Below are positions 37,106 to 49,142 of a DNA stretch of 64,000 nt, one piece after another (position 1 is the first letter of the stretch; every line of letters begins with the position of its first letter). The DNA comes from Emergomyces orientalis (lineage: Eukaryota; Ascomycota; Eurotiomycetes; Onygenales; Ajellomycetaceae). The notes under the pieces were generated by a model. The model worked only from the letters and a program-made list of their open reading frames with translations. It had not been told where the DNA came from and searched no databases. The DNA lies in NCBI GenBank assembly GCA_002110485.1, contig MOWL01000068.1, positions 372,001 through 436,000 of the forward strand. The letters run 5' to 3'. Made by a program: the position numbers and the translations under genes.

Positions 37106-38851
37106 TTGTTGTGTTGTCGTTCACACCATGTTATGCTATTGTGCCGAGCGCTTTATTTACGACCTTTTCTCGACTTGCCATTTGTCCGGTCTACCCCCAA
37201 CTTCTCTCCTTCTATTTTTTCTTTCTTTCTTTTTTCTACTTATTTTACTCCTTTTGTATACCCACATCGCGTTGCATAGAAGGGGTTTTCCGTTTTTCTC
37301 GTTTTCTTCTCTCTTTCTTTTTTTCTTGCGTTCCCTATTCTCTTTCTTGAACTTGTTTCTTTAGCGATTATCGGTAATGGGCATAAAGAAGCATTGGCAC
37401 TGCAAAGACCACACGTCAAAAGTGACAAACGGTAAAGGCTGCGCAGGAATGGTGTTATTTACATGGGCTTTTTTTCTTTGTTCATATTTTCCCACTTGAC
37501 GCATTTCACACGACACACTATTCGGGCTGTTAACCTAACCATTATAGACGGAAAACCGGACATTTCCGGGGCATTTTGAAGAGGAGCAGCCTTCCAGAGG
37601 CCTGTGACCTTTTTTATTTTTTATTATTTTATACCAGTTTTCCCAACTACCTCCACACACTCTTTTCATCAAACTCGATGTATTTATTTTTCTTCTTTTC
37701 CTCAAACGTCCGAAACAAATAATCCCTTGTACCTATTTCCCTTTTGTTAAAATATCTACAATGATGTGACGAGATAAAAACATATATACAGAGTGTTATT
37801 ATAATTGGAGTGGGGCGATGGCAGAGACAAAAGAAAATATGCACATAAAATATTTTTTTAATCAAAATCTACACTCTTTCCCTCGATATCTTTTTTTCCC
37901 TCTGTATCTATCATTGGAGGAACGTCCCGGTGAATGTTTATCCTCTTCTTGACTTTGGAACATTTTAAAAATGTCTTGCCATCGGGCCCATGAAACATTT
38001 CCTCAATAACCATTACGGTCTTTTGACTAACCTTCTCTTTCTCAGAACGGGCACAGCGTCACTACATTTGCGATATTTCATATATATACACACATATATA
38101 TCTATTTTGATTGATTAGAATCCATTTAATTTTGGATATGAACACACACACATATATATGTAACTCCATATATACAGAACAGTTCGGCGCCTTTTGACGA
38201 ACCAAAAGGCTTTTAATATACAACCCCCATCGCAATTCTCTGGATATCCATCTGCCACGACTTGGTCGGCTTTATTTACTACATCAGGACCCCGCGTGGT
38301 GCATGTGTCTATTTACGCTCTTTCCTATCGCGAATTAACAAAAGGTACCTAGGCAGGTATGTATATCCACCATGGCTCCTTCCTTCGATTTTAAGATTTG
38401 GAAGCGACGTAAAAGCTGTTTCCGCAGTTTTCCTGTGTCGGTTTAGTATAGGAAGGGCCAGAGATGAACAAACGAGATGTCTGAGTCAAATGGCTGCAGA
38501 AGAGATGCTGCACTTGTAATATGGTCAAAATCACCCACGTCGCCTATCCATATTGTATAATTTTCTGTAAACGAAGCTTCACCCATGGCAAACATTCCTC
38601 ATGCCGACATCTGGACGAATTTGGACTGACTGTCTACGATAAGCGTGATCGGCAAAGGAGCACCAGAAAAAAAGAAAGAAAGAAAATTCGGACGGCAAAA
38701 TCAGGGACTGCTCATGATTTTCATTTTTATAATCAATCATCCCGCTCTATTTACAGAGCGTGTGCCCACAAATGCTAAGAGAGAACAGAAAAAAAAAAAA
38801 AAAAAGGTAGGGGAAAAGCCAAGACAACACATAAGATTTGGATTAAAAAGT
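37106..38851. other. Convergent intergenic region
   Basis: Between the 3' ends of the Vac7-like gene and eL42. Pyrimidine-rich just after the Vac7-like stop, then AT-rich with TATA microsatellites near 38080-38175. Nothing coding was recognised. Confidence 0.6.
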
Positions 38852-39960
38852 TTAGAAAACGAGAGCCGCTCCCTTCGTCTTCTTGTCACCGCTGAAGAAA
38901 GGAAAAAAAAAAAAAAAAAGCACAGTTAGCAAATGTATTTCTCACAATGCAATCTATATGTATAAAGTTTGGGCATATTAACGTACCCCAACTCGAAGTG
39001 CTTGCATCGTTTCAGAGCCAGTTGGGCCTTGGTTTTGCAGACTGTGCACTCCAACCGCAGAACAACCTTCTTTGTAGTCTTGGCCTTCTTCCTGAACACG
39101 GGCTTCGTTTGACCACCGTAACCGCTCTGCTTACGGTCATAACGACGCTTTCCCTGTGCGAATAGCGAGGCCTATTTTATTTCGCGGAGAGAAGAAAAAG
39201 GATCCAATCATTAGCACACAATCTAATACCATTATCTCCATCCATCCATCCGTCATCATTGTGGGAGAGTTCTTGTGTTGCGGAGAGGAATCATATTGCT
39301 CTCACCTTTCCAGCTTTGTACTGGGTGACCTTATGCTGGGTGTGTTTGTGGCATTCCTTGGACTTGCAGTACGTCCGGCGGGTTTTGGGAATGTTGACCT
39401 GTTGGGAAAAACCGGGATATCAATCAGCATCAAACTTTCTAGAACTTCTTCTCGATATAGTGCTCCTAGTATTCTCCCCCACCCCCTCTCGGGTGTGAAA
39501 AAATGCCATATGGCTAGGCGGCGTTTTTTCAATCGCTTGGTATATTATAAGGACCGTAATTTGAGGTGGCGTCGGACGCGAGTTCTTTTTCTTTTGGCTG
39601 AAAGCTATCTGGAAAGCTTTGTGCGATGTTCTCGGGGGATATTTGTTTGGGGGGCCGTTTTGCGAGATGATGCGCCTCTGCTGGATGCAAATGAAACCAT
39701 AGTTTCCCGTGGGCGATTTATCGAACGAAGGTTGTCGGGTATTCCAAAATGCTGCGATATTTTCAATTCCGCCGTCGCTCCACCCCTCCTTCTTCCTCTC
39801 CCGCGGTGTATCATCCATTATCGTGGGCTTAATAGTCATCGCGCACACACTCGACTTTTGGGCCATATCCTATCCCCCCGTCTTCGGTATCCTCACGCAT
39901 CTCATTCGGGCGGGGAAACCCAGTGGATAGAGAAAGAAAAGAAACAGGACTTCTTACCAT
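38852..39960 (-). CDS. 60S ribosomal protein eL42 (L42/L44)
   Basis: Four exons on the minus strand: 39960-39958 (the ATG alone), 39398-39306, 39171-38987, 38891-38852; 106 residues, the family's usual length. The protein is part of the large ribosomal subunit near the E site. Residues that show it: VNIPKTRRTYCKSKECHKHT at the start, C12/C17 and C74/C77 as zinc ligands, SGYGGQTKPVF in the middle and KKTKGAALVF at the end. Intron 1 is 559 bp, directly after the start codon, a layout common in ribosomal protein genes. Intron 3 contains a long T run before its acceptor. Pro56 is present, the form linked in yeasts to cycloheximide sensitivity. Confidence 0.97.
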
Positions 39961-40162
39961 TTTGACTGAATTGGCCGGCTGTCGAACTGGGTGATGTCGC
40001 TGGGTGTTCCTGGTTGTCGATGAGTCTGCGGGCGTTTGGTGTTTGCCCTCCAGCTGTTTGGGTTGTGGGATTTCAGTTCGCTTAGGGCCGTATATAGACA
40101 CGCTAGCCGCTTTGGGACAGCACCAGCAACTCAAAACAGCTTCAACACAATTTCTCACCATA

Positions 40163-40207
40163 AAGAAGAATTGAAGAAGAATTGAAGAAGAATTGAAGAA
40201 GAATTAA
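40163..40207. repeat. 11-bp tandem repeat (GAAGAAGAATT-like, about 4 copies)
   Basis: Consecutive copies of an AAGAAGAATTG-like unit in the short gap between the 3' end of the 2H phosphoesterase gene and the start of eL42. It lies in the presumed eL42 promoter. It could be a simple minisatellite; any regulatory role is a guess. Confidence 0.8.
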
Positions 40208-40242
40208 TACAATAATACATCGCGGATTCAATACTGTCTATA

Positions 40243-41437
40243 TTAGTTGGCATGTCTCAGCCCTTCCTCGATTACAATGCTCTCTCCGCCGCCATACCAG
40301 ATTCTTCCCTTTCTGAATTCTAGTCTATCAGCCCCTTCTCCCACTACCCAGTTACCCCCCGCCGAAACCGATCCATCCTGTCGTGGCCAGTAGTCTCTTT
40401 CAAGCCATTCATTAATACTCTCAATCTCAGAAATAAATTGCCGGACACGTTCTGTATCCAGCGAACTTCTATTTCCGTCTCCATCTCCACCAGTATTGCT
40501 ATTGCTATTACTTCGCAAAAACCCATCCTGACTGATAAACCTAGCTATCGTGATATGTGCCGATGGGACGCTATATCTAGGCGCGACTCTGGCACCTAGT
40601 CCGTTTACTAGTGAAAAGATGTCTCTTCGAAGGTGATGGTAGGTATAATAATGATAATGGTGGTCCAAATGGCCGCCTACCTGATCTCTCTTGTCCTGGA
40701 TGATGTTGTCGACCTCTCCAGCTGCGGGAACAAAGCTCAAGGCCAAACCCGCCACATCGTAGCTTACCATGGGCTTAATTAGACACGAGAGGTATTTGGA
40801 CGGGTAGTTGACAACGTCTGAAATGCCCGGGGCTATAGAAGAGATCATTTCTCCCATTTTTGCCTCGGTCAACGAGCTCGCCATGTCCAGAACTGTCAAA
40901 TGAAGTCGCTCAAGCGGCATAAGCCATATGCCTAGAAATTTTAATTTTAATTTTTATATTACATCAGAGGGATTGATTGGTAAGGGGTTTTACTCATATT
41001 GTAACTTACTTGGAGCAACATCCCGGAGTCTGGTTTGGATTATCTCCACGAGCCGCCGTATAGGTGACGGTGGACGAGCCCAAAGAGCAACGCATTTTCG
41101 GGGGTCCACGAAATTTGGATCCCTTGCAGGACCGTCTAAGTTTGCTAGAGTCGTGTCAAGGCTCCATCCTGGGAACTTCGAGTCAAGGATTATGGCCTCT
41201 TGTCCCGAGTTCCTTGCAGAGCGGTGGCTGGTATAACGCGCTTGGATTCGAGCCTGGGGCAGTTTACCGTTAGCTGATTAATACGTGTTCAGTAGTGATT
41301 ATATGCATCTATGAGTATAGGATGGGATATACTGGGTCATCAGCAGATTCGGCAATCAGTGCCTCGAATGGGTTTTCAGTATCCCCTGTATTGATAGATT
41401 GGTTGGCAGAAGGCTCTTTATCTTTGAACTGTGGCAT
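40243..41437 (-). CDS. 2H phosphoesterase (RNA ligase/cyclic nucleotide phosphodiesterase family)
   Basis: Three exons on the minus strand: 41437-41333, 41253-41010, 40931-40243 (345 residues). Introns are 79 and 78 bp; the first has a GTATAT donor with GCTAAC branch, the second GTAAGT. The two HxT motifs that define the fold are visible: HLT at 127-129 (PLERLHLTVLDM) and HIT at 242-244 (SAHITIARF). The family hydrolyses 2',3'-cyclic phosphates or related RNA ends, but the substrate of the fungal branch is not established. The N-terminal NPFEALIAES and the FVDPRKCVALWARPP block match my memory of fungal members. A Gly/Asp/Asn-rich loop follows the second motif. It is head-to-head with the NEDD8 gene. 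Confidence 0.88.
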
Positions 41438-41964
41438 TTCACTTTAAGTTTGGCGAAAAATGCGTCAAGTGCGCATGCTCATCAGGGGTTGGGGGCAGGC
41501 ACATCATCTTTAAAAGGTAGAGAATGGAACTTATATTGCCTTTTTTTGTAGTTAAATGTAGTTAAATGTAGTTAAATGTTGTAGTAATAACTAGTCGCTG
41601 AATGGCGTAGTTGTTTCTCTTTGGTGATGCTTATCAGATCAGGCGCCTTTCCCCTTCCCCGCCAACCCCCACCAGCAAACAAACCTAACAGCGCCTAACC
41701 AGAGTGACCTCACTCCATCCTCAACTTCAAAACGTGAAGCATCTGGCAGCCTGGTTTGAACTCCCTCACTCGCTGAATAAAAGCAAAGATACCGCCAGCC
41801 AACCAACATCTCCAACTCTCTACAAAAGTATAAGGCTATTTACAACAAGAACCCTCAAACAAAAGTCAAACCTCTTCTTGACAGGTCTATCCTCCGTTTC
41901 CGCTTCGTCTTCCTTTCCTCGCCCCCCGCCCCCCTTCAGATCTTGATCGCCAACTACCACCACA
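41438..41964. promoter_or_regulatory. Divergent promoter region of the 2H phosphoesterase and NEDD8 genes
   Basis: Only 527 bp separate the two start codons. Near 41548-41579 there are three copies of a 10-bp unit (GTAGTTAAAT). The NEDD8-proximal side is C/T-rich. No specific factor site was assigned. Confidence 0.5.
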
Positions 41965-42626
41965 ATGCTTATCAAGTGAGTCCAGTCCCGCCATAACAAT
42001 CATAACTGCAATAAATAAAAAAATAAAAAGCGCTGAAAGCTAACCAAAAACAACTCCCCCGCGTTCTCTCAATAACATAGAGTCCGAACACTATCAGGCA
42101 AAGAGATGGAGTTGGACATAGAACCAGACTACAAAGTGCGACCCTTCCTCCCTCCTCCTCCTCCCCTCTCCTCCGGCCAAAATCCCCAGCAGCAGTATAT
42201 ATGTGTGTACAGAAAATAGCAACAAACTCAAACAGCACGACTGACACTCAAATTTGCGTTCTACTCCTGCCAGGTATCCCGCATAAAGGAGCGCGTTGAG
42301 GAAAAGGAGGGCATTCCACCGACACAACAACGGCTAATTTTTGGAGGGAAGCAAATGTACGTTTTATTTTCTCTCTGGGCTCCTTGCGGAGAGGAGAGAT
42401 GATAAACCTCTTTTGGTTTGGAGAACCGCTAGAGCGATTTCTCTTTCCCCACTCCCCCCCTCCCCCTCCCCCTCCCCCAAAAAAAAGGACCTATTGATGG
42501 CTAAATATATCATATTGTTTTATTTCGATACCAAACAGGGCAGACGACAGAACCGCAGCGGAATACAATCTTGAAGGTGGCGCCACGCTACATTTAGTCC
42601 TCGCTCTTCGCGGCGGCATGTTGTAA
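41965..42626 (+). CDS. NEDD8/RUB1 ubiquitin-like modifier
   Basis: Four exons: 41965-41975, 42081-42135, 42274-42356, 42539-42626; 78 residues. It is a ubiquitin fold protein that is conjugated to cullins and so activates cullin-RING ligases. Diagnostic points: MLIKVRTLSGKEMELDIEP start, Ile44 and Lys48, and the C-terminus LALRGG with Ala72 (Arg in ubiquitin), which marks NEDD8 rather than ubiquitin. Two residues (Met-Leu) follow Gly76 and must be removed by a processing protease. Intron 2 has a weak donor (GTGCGA), but phase and protein match support it. The last intron contains a C-rich run before an A tract. Confidence 0.96.
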
Positions 42627-44089
42627 ACACAAATTTTATAACTTGAATAAAGAATGAAGATCATATCTTCCGACAGACCTTTCTTTCCTCTTTTTTTCTT
42701 CGATCAGGATAGTGACGTACATACCTATCTGCTTGTTCGATCAATAAATTCAAACCCCCCACCACCGGCCTCCCTTCTTTCCGGCCAGCGTTGTAGGACG
42801 AGATGAAAACAAGACGAGGGAAATGATTTTTTACTCGGGCAAGGACGAACTGGTTGGTCTGGCTCAATTGAAATTTCAAACTCCGTATGAATTTTTTTTT
42901 TGTTCTGGGCTCGTTGTTTGTCCAAGATGCAAGATATATGGGACGTAAGAAGAAAAAAATAGCTTTGTGTTTTTTTCTTGTGTGCCGGGCGTGGGAACAA
43001 ATTCGCTCCCTGGATTGCTTTAAGTCCTTTGTCAATATTCCCCTGTCCCAATCCAATTCTATTCCCAACTTCACTTATACGTCTCTGTCTGTCTAAACCC
43101 GACCGCTACAGCAGCATCTTAGACAGCATGGGCACATAAACTCAATATCTTTGTTTGGATTTTTTGGCTTTTTTGGTTTTATGGCTTAACGAATTCAGGG
43201 GAACCTTTTATTATCATTCCAAATTCAACCCCTTTTGAGTAGATGCTGTTTTATGTTGTTTTCGTGTATCTGTATCGTTTCGCTAACTATTTACATATAT
43301 GTAGTGCCGTAGAAATATCCAGAGAGAAAAAAGGAGGGTAAAAATATATACAATAAAAATCCTCGGCAACAAATATGGCCGCATCATAGTGTGTGGGCAT
43401 AAAACATAAATATTTGAGAGTGGCAAGCCATAAATAAAAATAAAAATGAAAATAGACAAATGAAAGTTGAACTCCTGAACCTTTCTCACAAGCTGTAGTT
43501 ATGGGGGGAAAATAAAGAATAAAAAATAAAGAGAAAAGAAATTTCTACCGCCTTCTAATATACAAAAAGAGAATGGTTGAGCAAATGAAAGAAGCAGCAA
43601 AAACTCCCTCGTCGTTGACCAGATTATAAACTCCAACCCTTTAGCCTCCAACCCCATAGGCGCCTCTACCGGTGTATATATAATACCTAGGGTATGAATC
43701 TTCTGCTATGTTTCGTATCGGATTGACCCCTAAATTTGCGCTTGTGCGCCAGATTGGGCAAATCCCCCATCACTGTTAGATATTCTCTGGCCTTTTTTTT
43801 TATCGAGACGGGGGGGGCGGGGAATTTGCTCCTTGAAAAATGTGAGTAAAAAAATAAAAACAAAGAAAGAAAGAAAGAGAGGTGTGTTTTATGTAGATGA
43901 AATTTCGTTTCGTCGTCATAGTTCCGTTCCTGCCAGCAGTCGGATGTGCAGAAAATCGATTCTGTTAACTTGGCTAAGAAGCGGAGAAGGAGAGGTGTGA
44001 GGGGCTAGTTCTCTGCCTAGGAAGTGAAAGATTGATATATATAGGTGATAGTATATACATATATATATATAGAGAGAGATATATATATG
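42627..44089. other. Convergent intergenic region
   Basis: Between the 3' ends of NEDD8 and elongin A. AT-rich, with a TA/GA microsatellite at about 44056-44092. No coding content recognised. Confidence 0.6.
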
Positions 44090-45370
44090 CTATAATAGTC
44101 GTCTCTTTTTGGGCTTGACAAGTACAGATTCTGACACTGGTCGTTTCCTTACAGCTGGACGAGATAGGCCGGGCCGGGTGCTGTTTTGGAGCGCCTTCGT
44201 CGCTGAAGTATGGCTATCTCTGGGTTCATTGCCATGCATCATCCTGGCAGCTATTGGCGAAGTTGTTGCAGAAACAGGAGACTCCTCATTTTTGGAAATT
44301 AACGAATTCTGTCTGCTTATGCCTGAGGTGCGAGATGGGGTGGTGGGTGAGGGCGAAGCGATGATTTTTGGCTTTTTTGATCCCGGATCTTGGGAACAGG
44401 GGCTGAGGCCGATGCCGACGCTGGTTTCTTGTTTTGAAAAAGGTCGTGGGTCTCTTGTTTTTGGTCTCGGAATATTTTGCTCGATAGGGCGCTTATAATT
44501 TTCGATTAGCGATCGAGGGGCGTTCACGATCTGGGAGGCGCTGCTATTTAAACGGTGTGTGGGAATGCACAGTCGCTGGTTTCTCTTTATGAAGGGAAGT
44601 GCTGACTTCTTGGCAGCAGGTCGTGGTATCTTGGGGGCCTCAAATTTCCACCGCGGGGTTTGATCGAACGGGGTGAGCCCACGGCCTCCAGATTGTTTCG
44701 CGGCTGGGACGAAGACCGGAGAAATACCACCCATTTTCCGGTCAAGGAAAGCGTGTCTTTGGATCGCTGTTGGTTTCTCCCTGGGGAGTCGCATCTTTTG
44801 CGTATCCACCACTTTGGAGCTATGTTTGGCCTTTTTGGAATCGAGGCCCAGCAGCGCAAGCTTCATGCGTTCCGCATCTTTATCTACTTCCCTCGCGGTT
44901 TTTTCCAAGAGTTCATGGTAAACATCGTACCAGCTATCGGGATTGTCTGGGAGGACCAGTTCATCGAAACCGGGAACGTCACGCTTGATAAACTCTATCC
45001 AAAACTCTGCATCATGTTCGAGGAGGTGCGGCGACTTGAGTTCAAGCTCATGCTATGGCGAATAACTTCGAATAAGTGAAAATTTTTCAAGGAACTCCAA
45101 AGGTAGATTTTAAATGAACATAATAATGAATTCTTGAAGAGGAGGAAGGGGAAGAAGGGGGGGGGGGGCATACGAGTTGCTCTGGGTTCTCTATTTTTTG
45201 GAGGATCGGCCTGATAAGATCGTAGCGGGCCAAACCGATATCATCAATTCCTATAAGCGACTGTTAGACTTAGCCATTATATACCTTAAAAGGAGAGGGA
45301 GGAGTTCCATGCTTTTTATAATTTTCATGCACGCCTTTCGCGCAAGGTGGAGCAACGATGGGGCTGGCAT
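44090..45370 (-). CDS. Elongin A-like protein (RNA polymerase II factor SIII subunit A)
   Basis: Proposed exons on the minus strand: 45370-45313, 45250-45174, 45052-44090 (365 residues). The Elongin-A domain is clear: IGLARYDLIRPILQKIENPE, then, across intron 2 (GTATGC donor), LELKSPHLLEHDAEFWIEF and IKRDVPGFDEL. The rest is basic and Ser/Pro-rich, ending KPKKRRLL, a likely nuclear signal. Elongin A promotes elongation and serves as substrate receptor of a cullin ubiquitin ligase. The first intron is the weak point: the ATG exon (MPAPSLLHLARK) matches the family, but no GT donor joins it in phase. A GC donor at 45312-45311 with acceptor at 45251 (62 bp, CTAAC branch) gives the expected join. 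A one-base difference or a sequencing error is the alternative. Confidence 0.82.
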
Positions 45371-46253
45371 TGGATAGGACACAAGGAAAGCGGCGTGGGA
45401 AAGGCGGGTTGACTACATGGAGATGAAGAGAGTTTTGATCAGAAGAGCCCCACTGCTGCACAAATTATGTAGGAGCAAAAGAATAGGCAGGTATATGATG
45501 CGGCGGGCTACCACCTGGTTGGGGGGACTCGGAGATGTATGTAGATGTGAAGTTGTTCAAGGGTAGTTGGAGCTTGGACAAAGGCATGGACGAAGCCGCC
45601 GTAAATGATTACATCATCCCGCACTGCACCCAGCCCTCTAGGTAGTTAACTAGTTATTTATACTATTCTAAGCATGGATAGAGGATGGGGATGGGGGTGA
45701 AATAAACTCTGAGTTAACCAGGCAAAGAGGTGTGTTTTCTAGTGTTAATTTACCGTGGGAGGTACTTTTAGGCGAATATATATGGTGGCGTTGGAAATGT
45801 GCCATATCAGGACATTTTCTGGCTCTTTATAATAGGGAGTTGCCTTTAACTAAGACCGCGGGTTGAGGATACCCCAACACCGCTAAACAGTAGTTAAAGA
45901 AAAGCAGGTCCATTGCCCAGTACCTCTTATTGTGCACATCGTTTGTTCCCAAGTCCGTTTCATCGATTAGTATCTCGCACCTCACCGTTCACCAAGGCTA
46001 CATTAAATCTCCTCGAGCAGTACAGCAGCTAACTGGTGCCCAGTTAGCTGGATGCAACATTGACAGTATTCAGAGCCCAACAATGTATGGCAGTTCCTTC
46101 AACTTTCTTCCACTCACCGCTGGCTACCGACGTACACACTCCCAATATATCACAAACCGTCTCATGTCGTTCTCATTCCCGCCACTCCACACCATTCACT
46201 AAATCCTCTTTCGTGTAGTTGTAGATGTATAGAACCAGTCACAGACATTCAAT
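45371..46253. promoter_or_regulatory. Divergent intergenic region, elongin A and MFS transporter
   Basis: Between the start codons of elongin A (-) and the sugar transporter (+). Mixed composition. No specific site or gene recognised. Confidence 0.5.
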
Positions 46254-48469
46254 ATGCCGGGTTCGGACATTAGCCGCCGTGAGTACAGGGGAGACGGGTT
46301 CTATTACTCTTCTTCTATTGAACTTGTGCCGTTCTTGTTTCTCTGACTCCGATTAATTGTGGCATCGCAGATGAAACAGTCAACAGCCGCACACCACTTC
46401 TGGCAGACCATGCTTTAACTTCAACTCATCATCCTTCTTTGCACTCAAACGTCACTGGGCGTAGCAAGTCAAACATGGCATCCGTCGACAAGGGCGTCGA
46501 GCATCAAAAGCGTAATGTCAACGCTGGTGTCACGGCCACAGAGATCAGGCCCGACGCCCAAGTTGCAACCATTACAGAACATGAATTAGATATTCGCACC
46601 GCACTTAGGCTTTATCCTAAAGCCGCTGCGTGGTCCTTCTTTTTCTCCCTTGGTGTTATCATGACTGGCTATGACCCCCAGGTTATCGGGAATCTATATG
46701 GTGTGCCCAGATTCCAGAGGGATTTTGGCTATCTTTTCGACGGAAAATGGATAATTTCTGCGGCATGGCAATCAGGTCTTAGGTAAAGATATTTAAGTTT
46801 ATCTTTATGACTTGTATTTCGGGAAAAAGAACACTTATTCGATGCCTTTTGAATAAAACATAGTATGGGGAGCCCTATAGGCCAAGTTGTAGGCGCTTTA
46901 GCCGCTACCTATCCGATGGAATGGTTCGGTAGGAAGAAAACCTTTGCGGTATGTTTTACGTGGATCTAGCCTAGTCGTACATGTATCTACTGTACAAGTG
47001 CACGCTGAACCGCGTTTGCTCTTCTTTTAGGTTTGTGTCGTTCTTACAGCTGGCTGTGTCTTCATCCAGTTCTTCGCGCGATCGTTGAAGGTATTGATCG
47101 TTGGCGAACTCTTTGGAGGTCTAATCTTAGGATCATACGCAGTCATTGCTCCCGCCTACGCTTCGGAGGTGTGTCCAGTTGCTCTACGTGGTATTTTGAC
47201 TGCATATGTGAATCTTTGTTTTGTTATCGGCCAATTCGTCGCCAACGGGGTCTCTGCTGCAACTCACGGGCTAGATAACCACTGGGCTTACAGTGCGCCC
47301 TTTGCGACCCAATGGTTCTGGCCTGCTGTTATCCTTGCAGGGGTTTTCTTTGCTCCTGAGAGTCCCTGGTGGCTCGTGAGGAAAGGGAGACTGGAAGACG
47401 CCGAGAATTCACTTCGGAGGCTCGCAGCATCTAGTGTTGACGTCAACCCAACCCTGGTAAGCATGAGCATCGCAAAGCCGTCGAGTATACCCAAGTGCGT
47501 AGCGTACTGAATGAAGACTTTCTATAGTCAATGATTATCGAAACCGATCGTCTTGAACAACAGATGGAAGCCGGGACTACTTTCCGTGATTGCTTCAAGA
47601 AATCCAACTTTCGCCGCACCCAGATTGCTATCGGCGTATATTCCATTCAAGTTTTCAGCGGAATTTATCTCATTGGATATTCCAACTACTTTTTCACATG
47701 TTAGCAATGCCTACTGCCCTTGAAGACCTGGTATTTTCCAACTATTATTTAACTACTTCTTCTTAACATAGTGGCTGGTCTCCCAACTGACGATGCATTT
47801 AATATGGGCGTAAGTTTCCAACATTTTCACTAATACTAGGCAGCTTTGTCTGACCGGTTTCCTAGGTCGGTTTTCTCGGGGTAGGATTTCTGGGATGCAT
47901 TTTATCCTGGGTTCTCCTAGCATATTTCGGACGTCGAGTGATCTACAGTAGCGGGCTGGCTGGGCTTGCAGTTATTCTCTTCATCATCGGCATTCTGGAT
48001 TGTGTACCCAACTATACGGAACGGCCCCCAGTCATATGGGCTCAGGCATCCATGATGCTGGTTTGGAATTTCACGTACGACCTCTCTGTTGGGCCAGTGT
48101 GTTTCGTTATTCTATGCGAATGTTCCGCGACCAAACTTCGAGGAAAGACTATTGCTATTTCAACAGCTATCCAAGCTCTCTTCGGCATAGTCATGACTGT
48201 CGTCATTCCTTATATGATTAACCCGGATGCCGGGAATCTAAGAGGGAAACTAGGGTTCTTTTTTGGCGTAAGTATTTTTTAGCCTCGCATCACGTATTAT
48301 CACTTAGATTTCGGCCCATTAACTAGCATTATAGGGACTTGCTTCCATTTGTTTTGTATGGACGTATTTTAATGTCCCGGAAACTAAAGGACGGACTTAC
48401 GAGGAACTAGACATCATGTTTGAAAGGGAGGTACCTACAAGAGACTTCAGAAACTACAGTATTCCCTAG
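46254..48469 (+). CDS. MFS sugar transporter, alpha-glucoside/maltose permease type
   Basis: Eight exons: 46254-46278, 46371-46782, 46864-46948, 47031-47456, 47528-47699, 47772-47809, 47866-48267, 48335-48469; 564 residues. All seven introns (56-92 bp) are GT..AG. It is a 12-helix plasma membrane proton symporter by family. Signs: GYDPQVIGNLYGVPRFQRDF after helix 1, EWFGRKKT between helices 2 and 3, APESPWWLVRKGRLEDAE before the central loop, FGRRVIYSSG after helix 8, and VPETKGRTYEELDIMFE at the end. Its hydrophilic N-terminus is about 100 residues, as in maltose permeases. No glucosidase gene is beside it, so the substrate is inferred only from family. A decayed transporter of a different sugar-porter subgroup lies 0.7 kb downstream. 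Confidence 0.92.
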
Positions 48470-49142
48470 GAACAAGGAAGATGGCAGTGGGGGCAAGGTG
48501 ACCTTATTTGGGCTATTATTCGAATAGGATCTGTCTCGCGCTCACCTGCGTTTGATTTCGGCGATAGTCTATCTGTCCACCTACCTAGGTGCCCTACGTT
48601 CGGGGCAGCTTTCTATTCTCAAACAAGAAAAATCCGCCGTGTTTGCCTATGATCGATTTCCCCTGGGGTGCTGGCCGTTCAGGTTGGACAAACCAACACA
48701 AATATGACATATTCCGTACTATCTTCTCCAATGACAAGTCACGGTATTACCACGAGGCAGCAGGTTAAAATTGTGTGGCGCGGGGGTGCATATTATTGGG
48801 AGCGTCCCCTTCATCAACCATGAGAATACCTGTAGAGTCTGCCCCGAAACCTTTGATGTACGGATAGACACCAAGCAATCAACTAAGCCTTGGCAAGCGA
48901 CTGCCAAAAGAGTAGAGCGGCATCCCATTTTCTCACACTTTACAGAACCAGCTGTTTTCTTTGAAAGAAGCAAGAAACGTTCCCCTTCTGGGATCTTGGG
49001 TGGGAAACTTGGATTATTGTCATCTAACCGAAATTCTACCTGCTCGGAAAGATCGAATATCATATTTTGGGACAAAGCAGTTTATCTCTGGAAAATTGTA
49101 CCACGACTAAGCTGCTGGCTCGCTCACCAATGAAGATTTAAA
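48470..49142. other. Intergenic region between the MFS gene and the sugar-transporter relic
   Basis: No supported coding region. The longest open stretch (48771-49133) has no recognisable content. Confidence 0.55.
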
